A DNA stretch of 64,000 nucleotides from Taxillus chinensis (GCA_023512835.1 CM042087.1:17826853-17890852); one strand, 5' to 3'. Positions 18,910 to 30,770 are shown, counted from the stretch's first letter. The notes: generated by a model from the letters alone, not told the origin. Numbers and translations are program-made.

Positions 18910-20130
18910 TGTTGGATCAAACCCAGAATTTGGATAATGCCGTTAAAGCCTTATGTAATTTGATCTGAGATCTTTTGTGTTTATTTAATCATTGCGAAGG
19001 TATGTCACTAATCCAAAGATGCACTCGTGAGAGCAAAGCTAAGGACAGGATACATAATCCCGATCCGGACAAGAGTTAGTGTCATCAAATACTTGGTAAA
19101 TAACCAAGTAACAATAAGTGCGGAGTAAGGACGATAAGTGCGGAGTAAGGATAAGTGCGGAGTAAGGACGATAAGTGCGGAGTAAGGATAAGTGCGGAGT
19201 AAGGACGATAAGTGCGGAGTAAGGAAAATAAGTACGGAGTAAGGAAAATAGATGCGGAGTAAGGAATCCGGACTTATTACTCGCCCGGAGTAAGGAACTT
19301 ACATACGGAGTAAGAAACTTACACACGGAGTAAGGAACTTACATACGGAGTAAGGAACTTACATACGGAGTAAGGAACTTACATACGGAGTAAGGAACTT
19401 ACATGCGGAGTAAGGAAGCGCTGACACGGACTAAGGATTCTAGTACCTGAATAGATACGGAGTAAGCAACCACCGACACGGAGTAAGGTTCCGAGCTTCA
19501 TTAACTACGGAGTAAGGAAAATTACACCGGACCAAGAAGACACTGCTCCAATGAAACCGCATTTAAAGTTATCAGCTCGTGCTGTCCCGATGTAAGACGA
19601 ATGCATTTAGAACAAGAAGAATCTTACACGTGGATCATCCGGATATGTGGACACAACCTTAATTGTATCTCGGAACTCACAAAGACACTTATACTCTTCA
19701 AATCCAAGATCTTGAGCTCCACAATCCACAGCAGACAAGGCAGATAGATTACCGAGGGATAGTTAGTGCGGAACGCATTCCGGAACTTCAAGTTCCAAGG
19801 TTGTCTCTTAGGAATGTTTTGTATAAATATTCATACTTATACTTCATGTAAAAAGAGAGAGCTAGAGCGAAGAAGTGCAAAAATATAGAAAAGGCACTTG
19901 GCTAGTGTGTGAATTCAAAGTTGTAAACGAGTGTAAGAGAGTGTTTGCTTCTATTTTGTTGTAATCACTTTGTGATAATAAAACAAAATACTTCCACTAT
20001 CCTGGTTATCTTCCCAGATGATATTATCACTTAAACTAGATAAGTCTTTGTGTCTTGAGAGAAAAGAAAGAGTTCGAATAAGAGCCTATTCACCCCCCCC
20101 CCCCCCCCCTTTAGGCTCCAAGGGACCATC
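18910..20130 (+). repeat. S1 3' LTR
   Basis: A 1221-base repeat nearly identical to 7326-8542, including the minisatellite. Several differences are G-to-A or C-to-T changes (CGGCTCG to CAGCTCG, CGTCC to CATCC, GGCGGA to GGCAGA), as expected from cytosine methylation. The C run is longer (20092-20109). The final A of the TG..CA end is missing, and the TSD GATTC follows. Confidence 0.93.
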
Positions 20131-20135
20131 GATTC

Positions 20136-21205
20136 ATCTCATGATCTACCAATAGTTAAGCTTCAAAGACAGATGAGGACTCACCCTCAACAAATAGAAT
20201 TCCCTTTCAAAATCAAAGAACTAAACTCGGCAGACCTAGATCGTAAGGCCAAGCATGACTCTTGAGTGGTAATCTCGTAGAGCGATCTCTTAGAGTGAAC
20301 TCGTAGAGGGAGCCATGATAGAGTCACCTATCCATAGCCGAAGATACTATCTCGCTATCATTTGACCCAAGATGTCACCTTCATAGCCTGAGACGCTATT
20401 ATTCGGCCAAAGAAGCCACCCTCTTAGCCCAAGAAGCTATTTGACCCGAGATGTCACCACATAGGCCCGAGACGCCATTCTCATAGCCCAAGAAGCTAAT
20501 CGACCAAAGATGTCACTTGTTTTTCACCCAAGATGTCACCATATAGGCCCGAGACGCCATTCTCATAGCCCAAGAAGCTATTTGGCCCAAGAAGCCACCT
20601 TTATAGCTGGAGACGCTATTATTCGGCCCAAGAAGCCACCCTCATAGCCCAAGAAGCTATTTGGCTCAAGAAGCCACCTTTATAGCCCGAGATGCTATTA
20701 TTCGGCCCAAGAAGCCACCCTCATAGCCCAAGAAGCCACCTTTATAACTCGAGGCGTTATTATTCGGCCCAAGAAGCCACCCTTATATCCTAAGAAACTA
20801 TTCGGCCTAAGAAGCCACCCTCATAGCCCAAGAAGCTAATTGACCCAAGATATCACTCATTTTCGACCCAAGATGTCGTATCATAGCCCAAGAAGCTATT
20901 CGGCCCAAGAAGTCACCCTCATAGCCCAAGAAGCTAATCGACCCAAGATATCACTCATTTTTGACCCAAGATGTCGTATCATAGCCCAAGAAGCTATTCG
21001 GCCCAAGAAGCCATCCTCATAGCCCAAGATGCTAATCAACCCAAGATGTCATATCATAGCCCAAGAAGCTAGTCGGCCCAAGAAGCCACCCTCATAACCA
21101 AAAATGTCGCATCAATCTCACAGCAATGCCAAACTCCAAGGAGATCTAACCATTCAAAATGGGTATCTGGTTATCTTTGTACATCATTTGTATACAAACA
21201 ATGGA
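20136..21205 (+). other. T1 3' untranslated region, second part, with tandem repeats
   Basis: T1 resumes after S1. From about 20362 to 21110 it is a tandem array of roughly 25-base subunits: AGCCCAAGAAGCTATT, GGCCCAAGAAGCCACCCTCAT and GACCCAAGATGTCACC, mixed in longer periods. The array ends shortly before the polypurine tract. Tandem repeats in this exact position are typical of Tat/Retand-type elements. Confidence 0.8.
20362..21110. repeat. Minisatellite in T1 3' untranslated region
   Basis: At least 25 subunits of the form (A/G)CCCAAGA(A/T)G with CTATT, CCACC or TCAC endings. Arrangement varies: pairs of 'GACCCAAGATGTC' and 'AGCCCAAGAAGCTA' form higher-order units near 20860-21060. Confidence 0.85.
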
Positions 21206-21220
21206 CAAAGAGGGGCAGCT
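21206..21220 (+). promoter_or_regulatory. T1 polypurine tract
   Basis: ACAAAGAGGGGCAGC immediately precedes TGTTGTACCCCATTTTGACC, the LTR start. This junction is characteristic of Tat/Ogre-type elements. Confidence 0.85.
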
Positions 21221-22099
21221 GTTGTACCCCATTTTGACCGGGTTAGATCGCAACCGTACTTGGCGAAGGACCATTAAGTGATATAGGATGACATTCAGAG
21301 AACAACGCACTTGACCACACTTGATTCCGAGGAGAAATGAAATGATTATGACAAAAGTACCAAGTTGAATTGCATAACCGGTGGGCAGCCTGCTATTTCA
21401 TTAATAACTTCCCCGATACTTGTCGTAATCTAACAAAGTCAATTGAATTGATTAGATAGCATCTTTATCTATCATTTTCAATTGGTTTGAGAATATTCTG
21501 GGCTGTATTCAATTAGTTATGATTTTTCAAAGTTGGTAACCAAACCTTGTACAAATTTGGGGGAGACAACCAATGCACGGTGCACTATTTTGCCAATAAC
21601 TTTCTCAATACTTATTGGATCTGAATAAAGTCAATTGCATTAGTTAGATAACATCTTTTTCTATCATCTCCAACTTGTTTGAGGGTAATCCGAGTTCTGT
21701 GCAATTAACTATGAATTTTTGAATCGGAAGGGCAGAATGCTCACTTTATCATGTACCTCTGAGCAGTATTTCCCATTTGTCTCCTAAATGGATGATCCTT
21801 TTGGAGTGGCTCTACTTTTATAAGATAGATAACAGAATTTTGAGTAAAACAAGGCCAATTTGGCCCTAATCCGAGCTCTATGGAGAAAGTTATGAATTTT
21901 TGAAGTTGGCCCATAAATCTGTCAATTTTACACAAATTTTGGTTCTTCATATGCATGTTTGTCCCACATTGCCGGTTTGCTTCTACTTCGCTCGAGTATA
22001 TATACAAAGACACTCTTCTTACACAGCAAGTGAGAACAAGAGAGGCCTAAGGAAGCCTAAGTAGAGGCACCACGTGGCGACCAAGCCCACGCACGGAAA

Positions 22100-22457
22100 T
22101 TTTTGGGGAAACCCAAATCCGGTGGTCAAACTTGGTCAAATCCGTACTAAGCCCAAATCCGATGGTCAAACTTGGTCAAATCCGGGCTAAGCCCACTAAT
22201 CCGGAATAACCCCGGATCTGGTGGTCAAACTTGGTCAAATCTGGAGTAAGAAATCCGGGCTAACCATTCACATGGAGTGAGGAATTAGCACTGATATGGA
22301 GTAAGGAAATTAGCGACAAATCCGGGTTAAACCCATTGATGCTTGAATAAGGACTCACTTGGTGCTGAATAAGGACTCACCGATCTTGAATAAGGATCCA
22401 CTGATGTGGAATAAGTTGATGCGGAATACGCCAAAATCCGGTGGTCAAACTTGGTCA
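22100..22457. repeat. Tandem block in the T1 LTR with CGGAGTAAGG-like units
   Basis: Units of AAATCCGGTGGTCAAACTTG plus GTCAAATCCGGGCTAAGCCC give way to ATGGAGTAAGGAAATTAGC and TGAATAAGGACTCAC units. It resumes after the solo LTR at 23912 with GATGCGGAATAAGGACTCA. The second unit type closely resembles the S-family LTR minisatellite. Confidence 0.75.
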
Positions 22458-23911
22458 TGATGGTCCCTTGGAGCCTAGCGGGGGGTGAATAGGCTCTTAT
22501 TGAAACTCTTTTTATTCTCTTATGACACAACACTTATCTAGTTAAGTGATAGAATCACTCGCGAAAGACAACCAGGATAGTGGAAGTATTTTGTTCTATT
22601 ATCAAGAGATAAGTACAACAAAATAGAAGCAAGACTCTCTTACACTCGTTTACAAAAGCATTCACACACTAGCCTAGATTATGTCTTTGAGCTCTTGTGC
22701 ATACACGAGGTTGATTCAGGCTCGTTCACCCGCATGCATACCTTCAAATATACAAGTATGAATATTTATACGAAAACATTCCTAAAAGACAACCTTGGAA
22801 CTTGTAGTTCTGGAATGCGTTCAGCACTAACTATTCCTCGGTAATCTCTCTGCCTTGACTACTGCGGTTTGTGGAGCTCAAGATCTTGGGTTTGAAGAGT
22901 ATAAGTGCCTTTGTGAGTTCCCAAATATAATTAAAGTTGTGTCCACATATCCGGGTGATCCACGTGTAAGATTCTTCAGGTTCTTGACAAGTTTGTCTTA
23001 CATCGGGACACCATGAGCTGATTACCTCAAATGCGGTTAAGTTGAAGCAGCATCTTCTTGGTCCGGTGTAATTTTCCATACTCCGTAGCTAATGAAGCTC
23101 GGAACCTTACTCCGTGTCAGTGGTTGCTTACTCCGTATCTATTTGGTACTGGAATCCTTAGTCCGTGTCAGCGCTTCCTTACTCCGTGTGAATGAGAAGG
23201 TCGGAGTGCTTATTCCGTATCAGCGCTTCCTTACTCCGCATGTAAGTTCCTTACTCCGTATGTAAGTTCCTTACTCCGTATGTCAGTTCCTTACTCCGTA
23301 TGTAAGTTCCTTACTCCGTGCGAGTCTAAAGAATCGGATGGCTTACTCCGTACTAGCACATCCTTACTCCGCATGAGTGAGTGGTCCGGATTCCTTACTC
23401 CACATCTAAGTTCCTTACTCCGTATGAATAAAGACTCGGGTCCTTATTCCGCATCAGTACTTTCTTACTCCGTATGTACAAAAGACTCGGATGCCTTACT
23501 CAGTGTCTTCTTCACTTTAGTTCATTTGAGTGAAAGACTTAACTTTTTAGCTTCGTGTTGACTCTTTTACTCCGTGCGACCTTGTAGACCAAGAATCTTA
23601 CTCCGCATCGCTTTAACTTAGTCCGTTTGAAGCATTAAGAGCACATTCCGTAATCCGTAGCTTTTAAGTCCTTAGTCCGCACAAATGTTCCTTAGTCCGT
23701 ATGTATTGGTGACTTGGTTATTTACCAAGTGTTTGACGACACTCACTCTTGTCCGAATCGGGATTATGTATCTGTCCTTAGCTTTGCTCTCACGAGTGTA
23801 TCTACGGATTAATAACATATCTTCTGCAACGATCAAAGAAACACAAAAGATATCAGATCAAATTACATAGGGCTTTATTAGCATTATCCAAATTCTGGGC
23901 TTGATCCAACA
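22458..23911 (-). mobile_element. Solo LTR of the S copia family
   Basis: TGATGGTCCC to GATCCAACA, 1454 bases, the complete LTR in minus orientation with no internal sequence. It is flanked by GGTCA on both sides (22453-22457 and 23912-23916). Such solo LTRs arise by recombination between the two LTRs of one element. It carries the minisatellite (about 23080-23700) and palindrome. Confidence 0.93.
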
Positions 23912-25456
23912 GGTCAAATCTGAGCTAAGCCCACTGGTGCTGAATAAGGACCTGCTGATGCGGAATAAGGACTCATTGGTCCGGAAATCACCTAAATAAT
24001 TTGAAAAAACTCCAAAATAACTCTTCCACAAGGTCTGGAAAGAGCTTTAAAGCATCGGGACTCTAAAAAATCCAGAAATATCCTTTTAATGCATTAATTG
24101 CGATCAACATCTTGGGGACTCCATTTTCATTTATTTTTAGTCATCGGGTCTCTCTTTTTCAAAACATGGGAATAGGAAACCATAATTAAGCCTTCGGGAC
24201 ACTGCAATTGACACTTTGGAAATTATAAAGAGTGCAATTAATGCAACAACGGATACTTCCCCTAAAATACCTATAAATAGGCCATCCAGTGGGAACATCA
24301 GAGGAGGAATTATCAAGTATCAGAGGGAATTATCAAGTATTAGAATGAATTATCAAGTATCAGAGGATTATCACGTATCGAGTAGATTATTCAAGAGAGA
24401 GGAACCTCGCTGCATTTCTTAGAGATAAAAATTAGAGAGGGATAAAGAGAGTATCCTGGGAATTTTCAAAGAGATATATACTCATTTTCAAAGAGTAAAG
24501 TGCCTAGAATCACTGTACTTCACGGGAAGGAGCTGAGATTGGAAAGGTTTCTTTTTTCTAACCTTTGTGCTTTTAGGAAAGCGTTACTTGAAGGAAAAAG
24601 GAGCTTAAATCGCATCATTCATTCTTTCGGGTTCTCTACTTCTTCTTTTTTTTTCTTATTGTTTTCAAACATAAAACCCAAAAACTCGCTCTTTTTTCCT
24701 TTTTTCCTCATCTCTCTAAAGTAGAAGAACGAAAATACAAAAAACAAACATCTTGCATCTCTTTTTTTCTTCCTTTATTATTTTCAAAAAATAATAAAAT
24801 GTAAAAACACAAAAGCTTAAATCTTTTCTAGAAAATTTAAACAAGGCTGGGCGGTCATGAGGGTTGAGCCCTAGATGCTCATATCCTAGTCTGCCTGGGC
24901 CAATATTAATTGTGGCGATATTTTCTTATTTGAATTCAAATTGTTTTTGTTTTCTTTTCTAAAAAAAGGAAAATTACTTTTGTTTTCTTATAAAAATGCA
25001 ATACTGTCACATGGGCCTAGATCCCACATTCTTTTTCTAAAATTAGAATGTTCCTTTTTTTATTTTATTAAAATCTCCTTTTTTGTGGTTTTAAGGCCTA
25101 GATCCTAAAATCTTTCTTTTTCTTAAAATTAAAAATAAAAAAAAAACTCTTTTTTTGAATAAATAATAAAGCAAGCAAATACCCATAGATCAAGACTAGG
25201 TACCAATTGTGGGCGTTGTGGGGGTGCAAGAGTTTTTCTTCCTTCCCCACATGTAACCGACTCCCGAACCTAATTTTCTGGAACCGTAGACCCTTTCTTT
25301 TTCTAGGTGCCCAATCACACCTTTAATTTGTTTGGTGGCGACTTTGTGTTTTTGTTTTCTTTAATAGTTTGTGTGAGCCTTGTGCAAGGATGACTCTAGG
25401 ATCAACGAAATGAACTAGCATGGAGTCCTGTTACAAAAGCTAGCAATGAGCCCGGT

Positions 25457-27581
25457 TAAAAACGGGTGATGGCACTGCCCATGCCCGCACCCGAAGGGTC
25501 AAGGGGTTGGTGTAGGCACCTAGACCGGACTTATGCAACGGGTGCTGTCCCAATACTACACATTCGGGCTAACATGTCAAAGGACATGCCGCTGATTCCA
25601 AACCATACACAAAATCATCATTCAGTCAAAATACCATACCACAGTTTACTTCATTTCAAAGAGGACTCAAGTCCATTACAACTCAAATGGGGAAAAGCTC
25701 CCAATAAACCCACAATACCAAATTCAGTTTACAAAATAGCCCAAACCAAAATAGAAAGCCACAAATACATTAACAATCAAATAAGGAGGGTCCCATAGCC
25801 TCTATGGCCAATCACCTCGCCTTTGTCACTTATCGCCGGCTAGACCCTGCAAAGAGAACGATTCAAAGGAGGGGTGAGTAAACCACGGCTCGGTAGGGAT
25901 CAAGTCTCCCCGGGCCTATCCCACTCTACTGTAATGCATGTTTAGTGGATGCTTGTGCTAGTGTAGTGAACTAGTTGAAACCACACACAAAAACCATCAA
26001 GCACATCCCATATTCAAAGAGGGGGGGGGGTTCCAGTGATATAACTGTCCCATACTCAAGGCTCCAGTTTAGTGACTGTCCCGTACTCAAGGCTCCAGTC
26101 CAACGACTGTCCCGTAATCAAAAGGGCTCCAGCTCAACAGTTGTCCCGTAGCATACAACATTAAGCACTCAAACAAAACTCAGTAAAATGTAGCCACATA
26201 ACTCAACACAAGGCGCCCAGTAGGCATAATTTATCTCAATACAAGATGTTCAACGGGCATAATACAACTCAGCACATATCAGTATGATTTACAATGCACT
26301 CAGTTCATGTAGTGCAGCCACAATCTCAGTAACATTCACAGTATATAGTTTCTTTTCCCATATCAGTGTTCCTTAACCGTTCTAGTAAGTTTTTAGGTAA
26401 ATTAACTCCGAGACTTCATCTTAATCACATTATTTTCCACTCAAGAACCTTCTGGCTAAATGGGGAAGGCAAAGGAGGCAAAATAAGGGGGTACACGTCA
26501 TATGGGCCATATGACATGCAGGGGGATGTTTGGCTCCCTGCCCTCTACACATCTCAAGGAACGTTGGGGTAAAATTTCAGACCAATTAGGCTTGCACGTG
26601 AAATGGGCTTTTCACGTGTAATATGGCGTGCAGCTATATTTTGCATAGAGACCTTTGTTTTGTTGTTTTAATCACTTTTCTCTAAAGGACCTCTCTCAAA
26701 TTCTTTTTAGATTGTGAGTTATTAGGCTCTAAAGTTAGGGTACATAGTCTGGTTTTAACTCCAGCTATGTCTCTCATATCAACCTACCCATCCAGACCAT
26801 CCCAGATTATCTTATTCACTTTTAACTATCCAGATATATTGGAAACCTCACAATCAATCATCATATGCATGTGGGGGCATAAACTCAACATGAATATGAA
26901 CAGGGTCATAACAGAGCCGTACCTAGCAAACTCAGTAATCGCAACAAAGGGTATGAACCTAGAATTTTCAGAGGAAGGCGCGAATATGAACACGAATTCC
27001 CTACCTCAAAATCGGAGAATATAACTGGTCGTTGTATTCTAGCAATCACGTTTCCGGGCTCTTGTCCACCGCAGGAACCTTGGATCGCCGGCCTTGGATC
27101 GTCCTCACCGTCTCAAGCCGTGTCTCCCTCTTTCCGGCAATCTCCCTCTCTGGCCGTGTCTCTCTCTCTCAAGGGGTGACGGCTGCTAGGGTTTTTGGAA
27201 TGAGAATCCCCTAATTTTGAAGCCTTTTTCCTTTATATATTTTTCCACATAATCAAAACGACGTAGTTTTGATTAATTTAAAGCCCAACATTTCTAAGCC
27301 CAAAGGCCAATGTTTTCTAATCCACTTCATTAAGCTCTACAACCCAACAATTAAGCCCAAATCATATTTTAAATAAAACTCTCAAATATATATTAATTGG
27401 GATATTTTAATTCATGTGAAATTCCCAAAATACCCCTCAGGGCCTCTAACTCCGAATCGAGCCCAAGCATAGTCAAAATTCTCCATTTGACGAGCACATC
27501 ACTGTGCTGATGTTCATTCTCTAAAACAAGGCCTCTTACACAAGGCTAACTCCAAGAACCCCTCAAATACGGGTCCTTACA
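25457..27581 (-). repeat. LTR C, 3' LTR of G3 (terminus missing)
   Basis: Matches LTR E from about position 30 of that LTR onward and ends GGGTCCTTACA at 27581, next to the PPT. It contains a G run at 26022-26031, repeated AAGGCTCCAG / ACTGTCCCGTA units (26035-26150), ATG-rich middle, a G-box inverted repeat near 26595, a TATA box (27232-27240) and an ACGT palindrome (27252-27273). Confidence 0.88.
27232..27273 (-). promoter_or_regulatory. LTR C promoter: ACGT palindrome and TATA box
   Basis: The ATCAAAAC / GTTTTGAT palindrome (27252-27273) lies upstream, on the minus strand, of a TATATAAAG-type box (27232-27240). CT runs follow near 27160. LTR E has the same at 37253-37294. Only one palindrome copy is present in these two LTRs. 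Confidence 0.6.
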
Positions 27582-27610
27582 TCCTCTCCCCCTTAAAGAC
27601 TTTTCGTCCT
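27582..27610 (-). promoter_or_regulatory. G3 polypurine tract and hairpin
   Basis: On the minus strand CTTTAAGGGGGAGAGGA abuts LTR C. Just upstream CTTTTCG/CGAAAAG arms with a 4-base loop form a hairpin. It is the same module as at 3613-3650 in G2. Confidence 0.85.
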
Positions 27611-27755
27611 CGAAAAGAAAGTCAGGTTAAAAGGAAACCACAACCACAATCAATGCACCCAATACATAACAACAAAATAACTGATCAGTACCCATGTAAC
27701 AGCAAAATAAAATCAGTACCAATAGTACCTGATGTTTTTGCCTTCCTCCCCTCCT

Positions 27756-28256
27756 TCAAGGTTGTTCATCCTCGAACAGATCAGGGTAGTGAGCACGCAT
27801 CTCAGTCTCATGTTTCCAAGTCTCTTCCTCCATACCTCGGTGTTGCCACCACACCCGAACCAGTGGAATAGTCTTTCCTTGGAGCTGCTTCTCGCGCCTA
27901 TCCAAAATACGGATTGGGGCCTCAATAACTGTCATATCTTCCTCAATATCCAGATTACTCCAATCTAGTACATGTGTGGGATCTGGATGATATGCCCGTA
28001 ACTGGGATACATGGAAAACATTGTGAACTCTGCTCAAACTAGGTGGTAAGGCCAACCTATAAGAAACAGGTCCAACTCGGCTCAAAATCTCAAACGGTCC
28101 AATGTATCTTGGAGATAACTTGGATCCCTTTCTAAATCTTTTATGTCCCTTCTGTGGAGAAACACGAAAGAACACATGATCTCCAACCAAAAACTCTAAT
28201 GGTCGGCGTCTATGGTCCGCATAGGACTTCTGTCGACTCTGAGCTGTAAGAAGGCA
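27756..28256 (-). pseudogene. G3 integrase C-terminus with chromodomain-like end
   Basis: On the minus strand the frame reads VGDHVFFRVSPQKGHKRF, SPRYIGPFEIL, SYRLALPPSLSRVHNVFHVS, then VIEAPIRILDRREKQLQGK, VRVWWQHRG and EEETWKHETEMRAHYPDLF, ending LFEDEQP at a stop. The last part matches the chromodomain-type tail of chromoviruses, which guides integration into heterochromatin. A stop (about 28256) separates it from the integrase core. Tekay assignment rests on this tail and the LTR type. Confidence 0.85.
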
Positions 28257-29210
28257 CTACCTAATCAGCTGTACCTTGGCCGTAGCCTCTTGGACCAATT
28301 GGGGTCCCAACGTAGCTACTTCTCCAGCCTCTGCCCAACATAATGGAGACCGACATGGTCTACCATACAGTGCCCCAAACGGGGCCATCCCAATTGAAGC
28401 TTGATAGCTATTATTATAGGCAAACTCTACCAGAGGAAGGTGAGAGGCCCACGATCCTCCAAAATCGAGCACACAAGCTCTCAATAGATCTTCTAGTGTC
28501 TGAATGGTCCTCTCCGACTGACCATCAGTCTCGGGGTGATAAGCCGTACTCAGATTGAGTTGTGTCCCCAAGGCTTCTTGCAAGCCACTCCAAAATCATG
28601 AGGTGAACCGTGCATCTCTGTCTGAAACGATAGACATGGGTACCCCATGCAATCTGATAATGTCGTTGATATACAACTGGCTTAAGGTGCCAATGGAGTC
28701 TTGCTCCCGAATAGCTAAGAAATGGGCTGATTTTCTCAAACGATCTACAATGACCTATATCATGTCTTTCCGGCCAGAGGTGGCGGGAAGTCCTGTCACG
28801 AAGTCCATGGTAATGTGTTCCCACTTCCATTCCACCACAGGTAAGGGCTGCAATTGACCCACAGGTCATTGGTGCTCTGCCTTCACTTACTGACAAGTGA
28901 GGCACCTGGAAACAAACCCCGCTACGCTCCTCTTCAGTCCCGGCCACCAGAACTGTGCTCTCACGGCATAATACATCTTTGTCCCCCCTGGGTGTACAGC
29001 CAAATGGGAATGATGAAATTCCCCCATCAAATCCTCTTGAAGGAAGGGCAGCACTATCAAACACCCCTGAAACCTCAACTCGTGTTCAGCTCCTTCTGTC
29101 CACTCTTCAGACAACTCACCGGCCTCTATCTGGGCCCGGATTACCTCACGATCCATGTCTCCCAACCGTCCATCATGGACATGTTGGTATAATTCGGGCA
29201 TCACGGTGAT
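28257..29210 (-). pseudogene. G3 integrase zinc domain and catalytic core
   Basis: The minus-strand zinc region reads GEFHHSHLAVHPGGTKMY to SRCLTCQ (HHCC). The core, in broken frames, has an SDRDARFTS motif (about 28595-28620) and [20 protein letters not shown], giving the second Asp and the Glu. [20 protein letters not shown] and [12 protein letters not shown] follow. A TGA replaces the usual Trp right after RFTS. Several shifts lie between 28585 and 28890. It would integrate cDNA, but this copy is inactive. Confidence 0.88.
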
Positions 29211-29388
29211 AGGGCACGGGACCGCTTTCCCCTTTGCTAAGATCAGGCTGTACCTGAAGTACTGCTAGCTGTTCCATCATTTTCCATTCTCTAATGGAAA
29301 TCTCAGCTTTGCCCTTTCTACTTCACACGTCAGCAATGACGTTCCCTTTTCCAGGTGTATAGGAGAGTGTGAAATCGAACATTTGCAG
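29211..29388 (-). pseudogene. G3 RNase H-integrase junction, degenerate
   Basis: Frame-broken sequence between the RNase H end (RQRRWVE) and the integrase zinc region. It would encode the RNase H tail and linker. Stops occur in all minus frames. Confidence 0.5.
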
Positions 29389-29870
29389 CTACTCTACCCA
29401 TCTCCTCTGTCTCAGGTTCAGGTCTCTCTGGGTGAAAATATATTGTAGGCTTTTGTGGTTCGTGTACACCACAAATTTCTCCCCCAACAAATAGTGTTGC
29501 CACGACTTTAAGGCAAAAATCACCGCTACCAACTCCAGGTCGTGTGTTGGGTAGTTTTGCTCATGGGTCTTCAACTATTGTGAGCCATAAGCTATGACTT
29601 TGCATTCTTGCATCGAACACACCCCCAGTCCAACTCGGGACGCATCATAATATACCTCATAAGGCACTCCCTCTTGTGGTAGACTCAACATAGGTGCAGT
29701 GGTCAGTCGAGTTTTCAATTCCTCGAAAGCTTTCTGCCACTTGTCCGTCCACTCAAATTTGGCTCCTTTCCGTGTCAGGGCTGTCATCGGTGTTGCCAAC
29801 CGTGAAAACCATTCCACGAAGCGCCGGTAATATCCTTGCGGTCCCAAGAAACTCGGATCTCAAAGACATT
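29389..29870 (-). pseudogene. G3 RNase H
   Basis: [20 protein letters not shown] and KFEWTDKWQKAFEELK form the RT connection. YYDASRVGLGVC holds the first RNase H Asp. After a TAG at about 29574, [33 protein letters not shown] and NLRQRRWVE follow. The D/E/D residues are visible. Confidence 0.85.
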
Positions 29871-30770
29871 AGTGGGCCTCTTCCAAGATGATACAAACTC
29901 AATCTTGGTCGGGTCCACTCTTACTCCTTCAGCCGATACCACGTGCCCAAGGAAATGCACCTCTCTCATCCAAGTCGCACTTACTAAATTTAGCATATAA
30001 TCGATGATTTCGTAGTGTCTGCAACACCACGGTCAAATGTTCCCCATGCTCCTCTCTGGTCTTAGAATATACGAGGATGTTATCAATGAACACCACTACG
30101 AAGGAATCCAGGTATGGGGCAAATACTTGGTTCATTAGATGCATAAACATTGCCGGTGCATTCGTAAGCCCAAAAGGCATCACTAGCCACTCATAATGGC
30201 CGTATCCGCACTGAATGCGGTCTTAGGGATATCCTCCCTCCTGACCCTCAGTGATGGTACCCCGAACGGAGATCATTTTTCGAAAACCATCGTGCCCCAC
30301 TCGGTTGGTCGAATAAGTCATCAATCCTCGGTAACGGATATTTACTCTTTACCGTCACTTGGTTCAACTTCCAGGTAGTTAATACTGAGTCTCAACGACC
30401 CGTCTACCTTCTTAGCAGACAAGATTGGTGCACCCCAAGGTGATGTACTTGGGCGAATGAAGCCTTTATCTCCAAGCTCCTTTATTTGCTTTTGTAGCTC
30501 TCTCAATTCGGTAGGTCCCATCCGGTATGCCACTTGGGAGATAGGTCCCACCCCGGTTACTAGTTCAATTGTGAACTCAATACTCCTGTGTGGAGGTAAT
30601 TCCACTAACTCTCCAGGGAACACATCCTGGAAGTTCTCAACCACATCAGGCCACGCTCTTTTCTCTAAGTTACCTTCCTCCTCGAAGGTTAGAGTGGCAA
30701 GTCTATGGGTAATATTACCCCATAGCTCCCTCATTGGCCCTGCTCTTCCTGGCATTCTTATCCCATTCAC
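29871..30770 (-). pseudogene. G3 reverse transcriptase with altered catalytic pair
   Basis: The minus-strand frame from 30770 reads LVELPPHRSIEFTIEL, PISQVAYRMGPTELREL, KGFIRPSTSPWGAPIL and a SLRLSINY block. A second frame from 30183 has [20 protein letters not shown] and [10 protein letters not shown]. The usual FIDDILVYS catalytic Asp pair is Asp-Asn here. Frame breaks lie at about 30340 and 29990. RT activity would be lost on this ground alone. Confidence 0.88.

Larger units (their letters stand above)
7326..20130 (+). mobile_element. S1: complete Sirevirus-like Ty1/copia element with an extra 3' gene
   Basis: Order: 5' LTR (7326-8542), initiator-Met PBS, gag, protease, integrase, reverse transcriptase/RNase H, a spacer with purine-rich repeats, an extra gene, PPT, and 3' LTR (18910-20130). 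The flanking duplication is GATTC (7321-7325 and 20131-20135). The two LTRs differ by about a dozen small changes that I could count, which suggests a fairly recent insertion. The gag-integrase-RT order is diagnostic of copia. The RT motifs, long gag and extra 3' gene fit Sireviruses. All frames carry shifts or stops, so the copy is non-autonomous. It interrupts the T1 3' region. Confidence 0.92.
21221..25456 (+). repeat. T1 3' LTR (Tat/Ogre type), split by a solo copia LTR; right end approximate
   Basis: Begins TGTTGTACCCC after the PPT. It contains a tandem block (about 22100-22457, resuming 23912-24000), A/T-rich stretches (24640-25180) and a CA-ending region that I cannot place exactly. 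A TTGGTGGCGACTTTG segment near 25330 is the sort of sequence seen near Tat LTR ends and PBSs. The right boundary merges with LTR C of G3, which lacks its first 30 or so bases. A solo S-family LTR occupies 22458-23911. No gene is seen. Confidence 0.7.

Noticed and set aside
20362..21110. Possible CRISPR or tRNA-like array
   Set aside because: No unique spacers, no cloverleaf potential; it is a tandem minisatellite in a retrotransposon 3' region.
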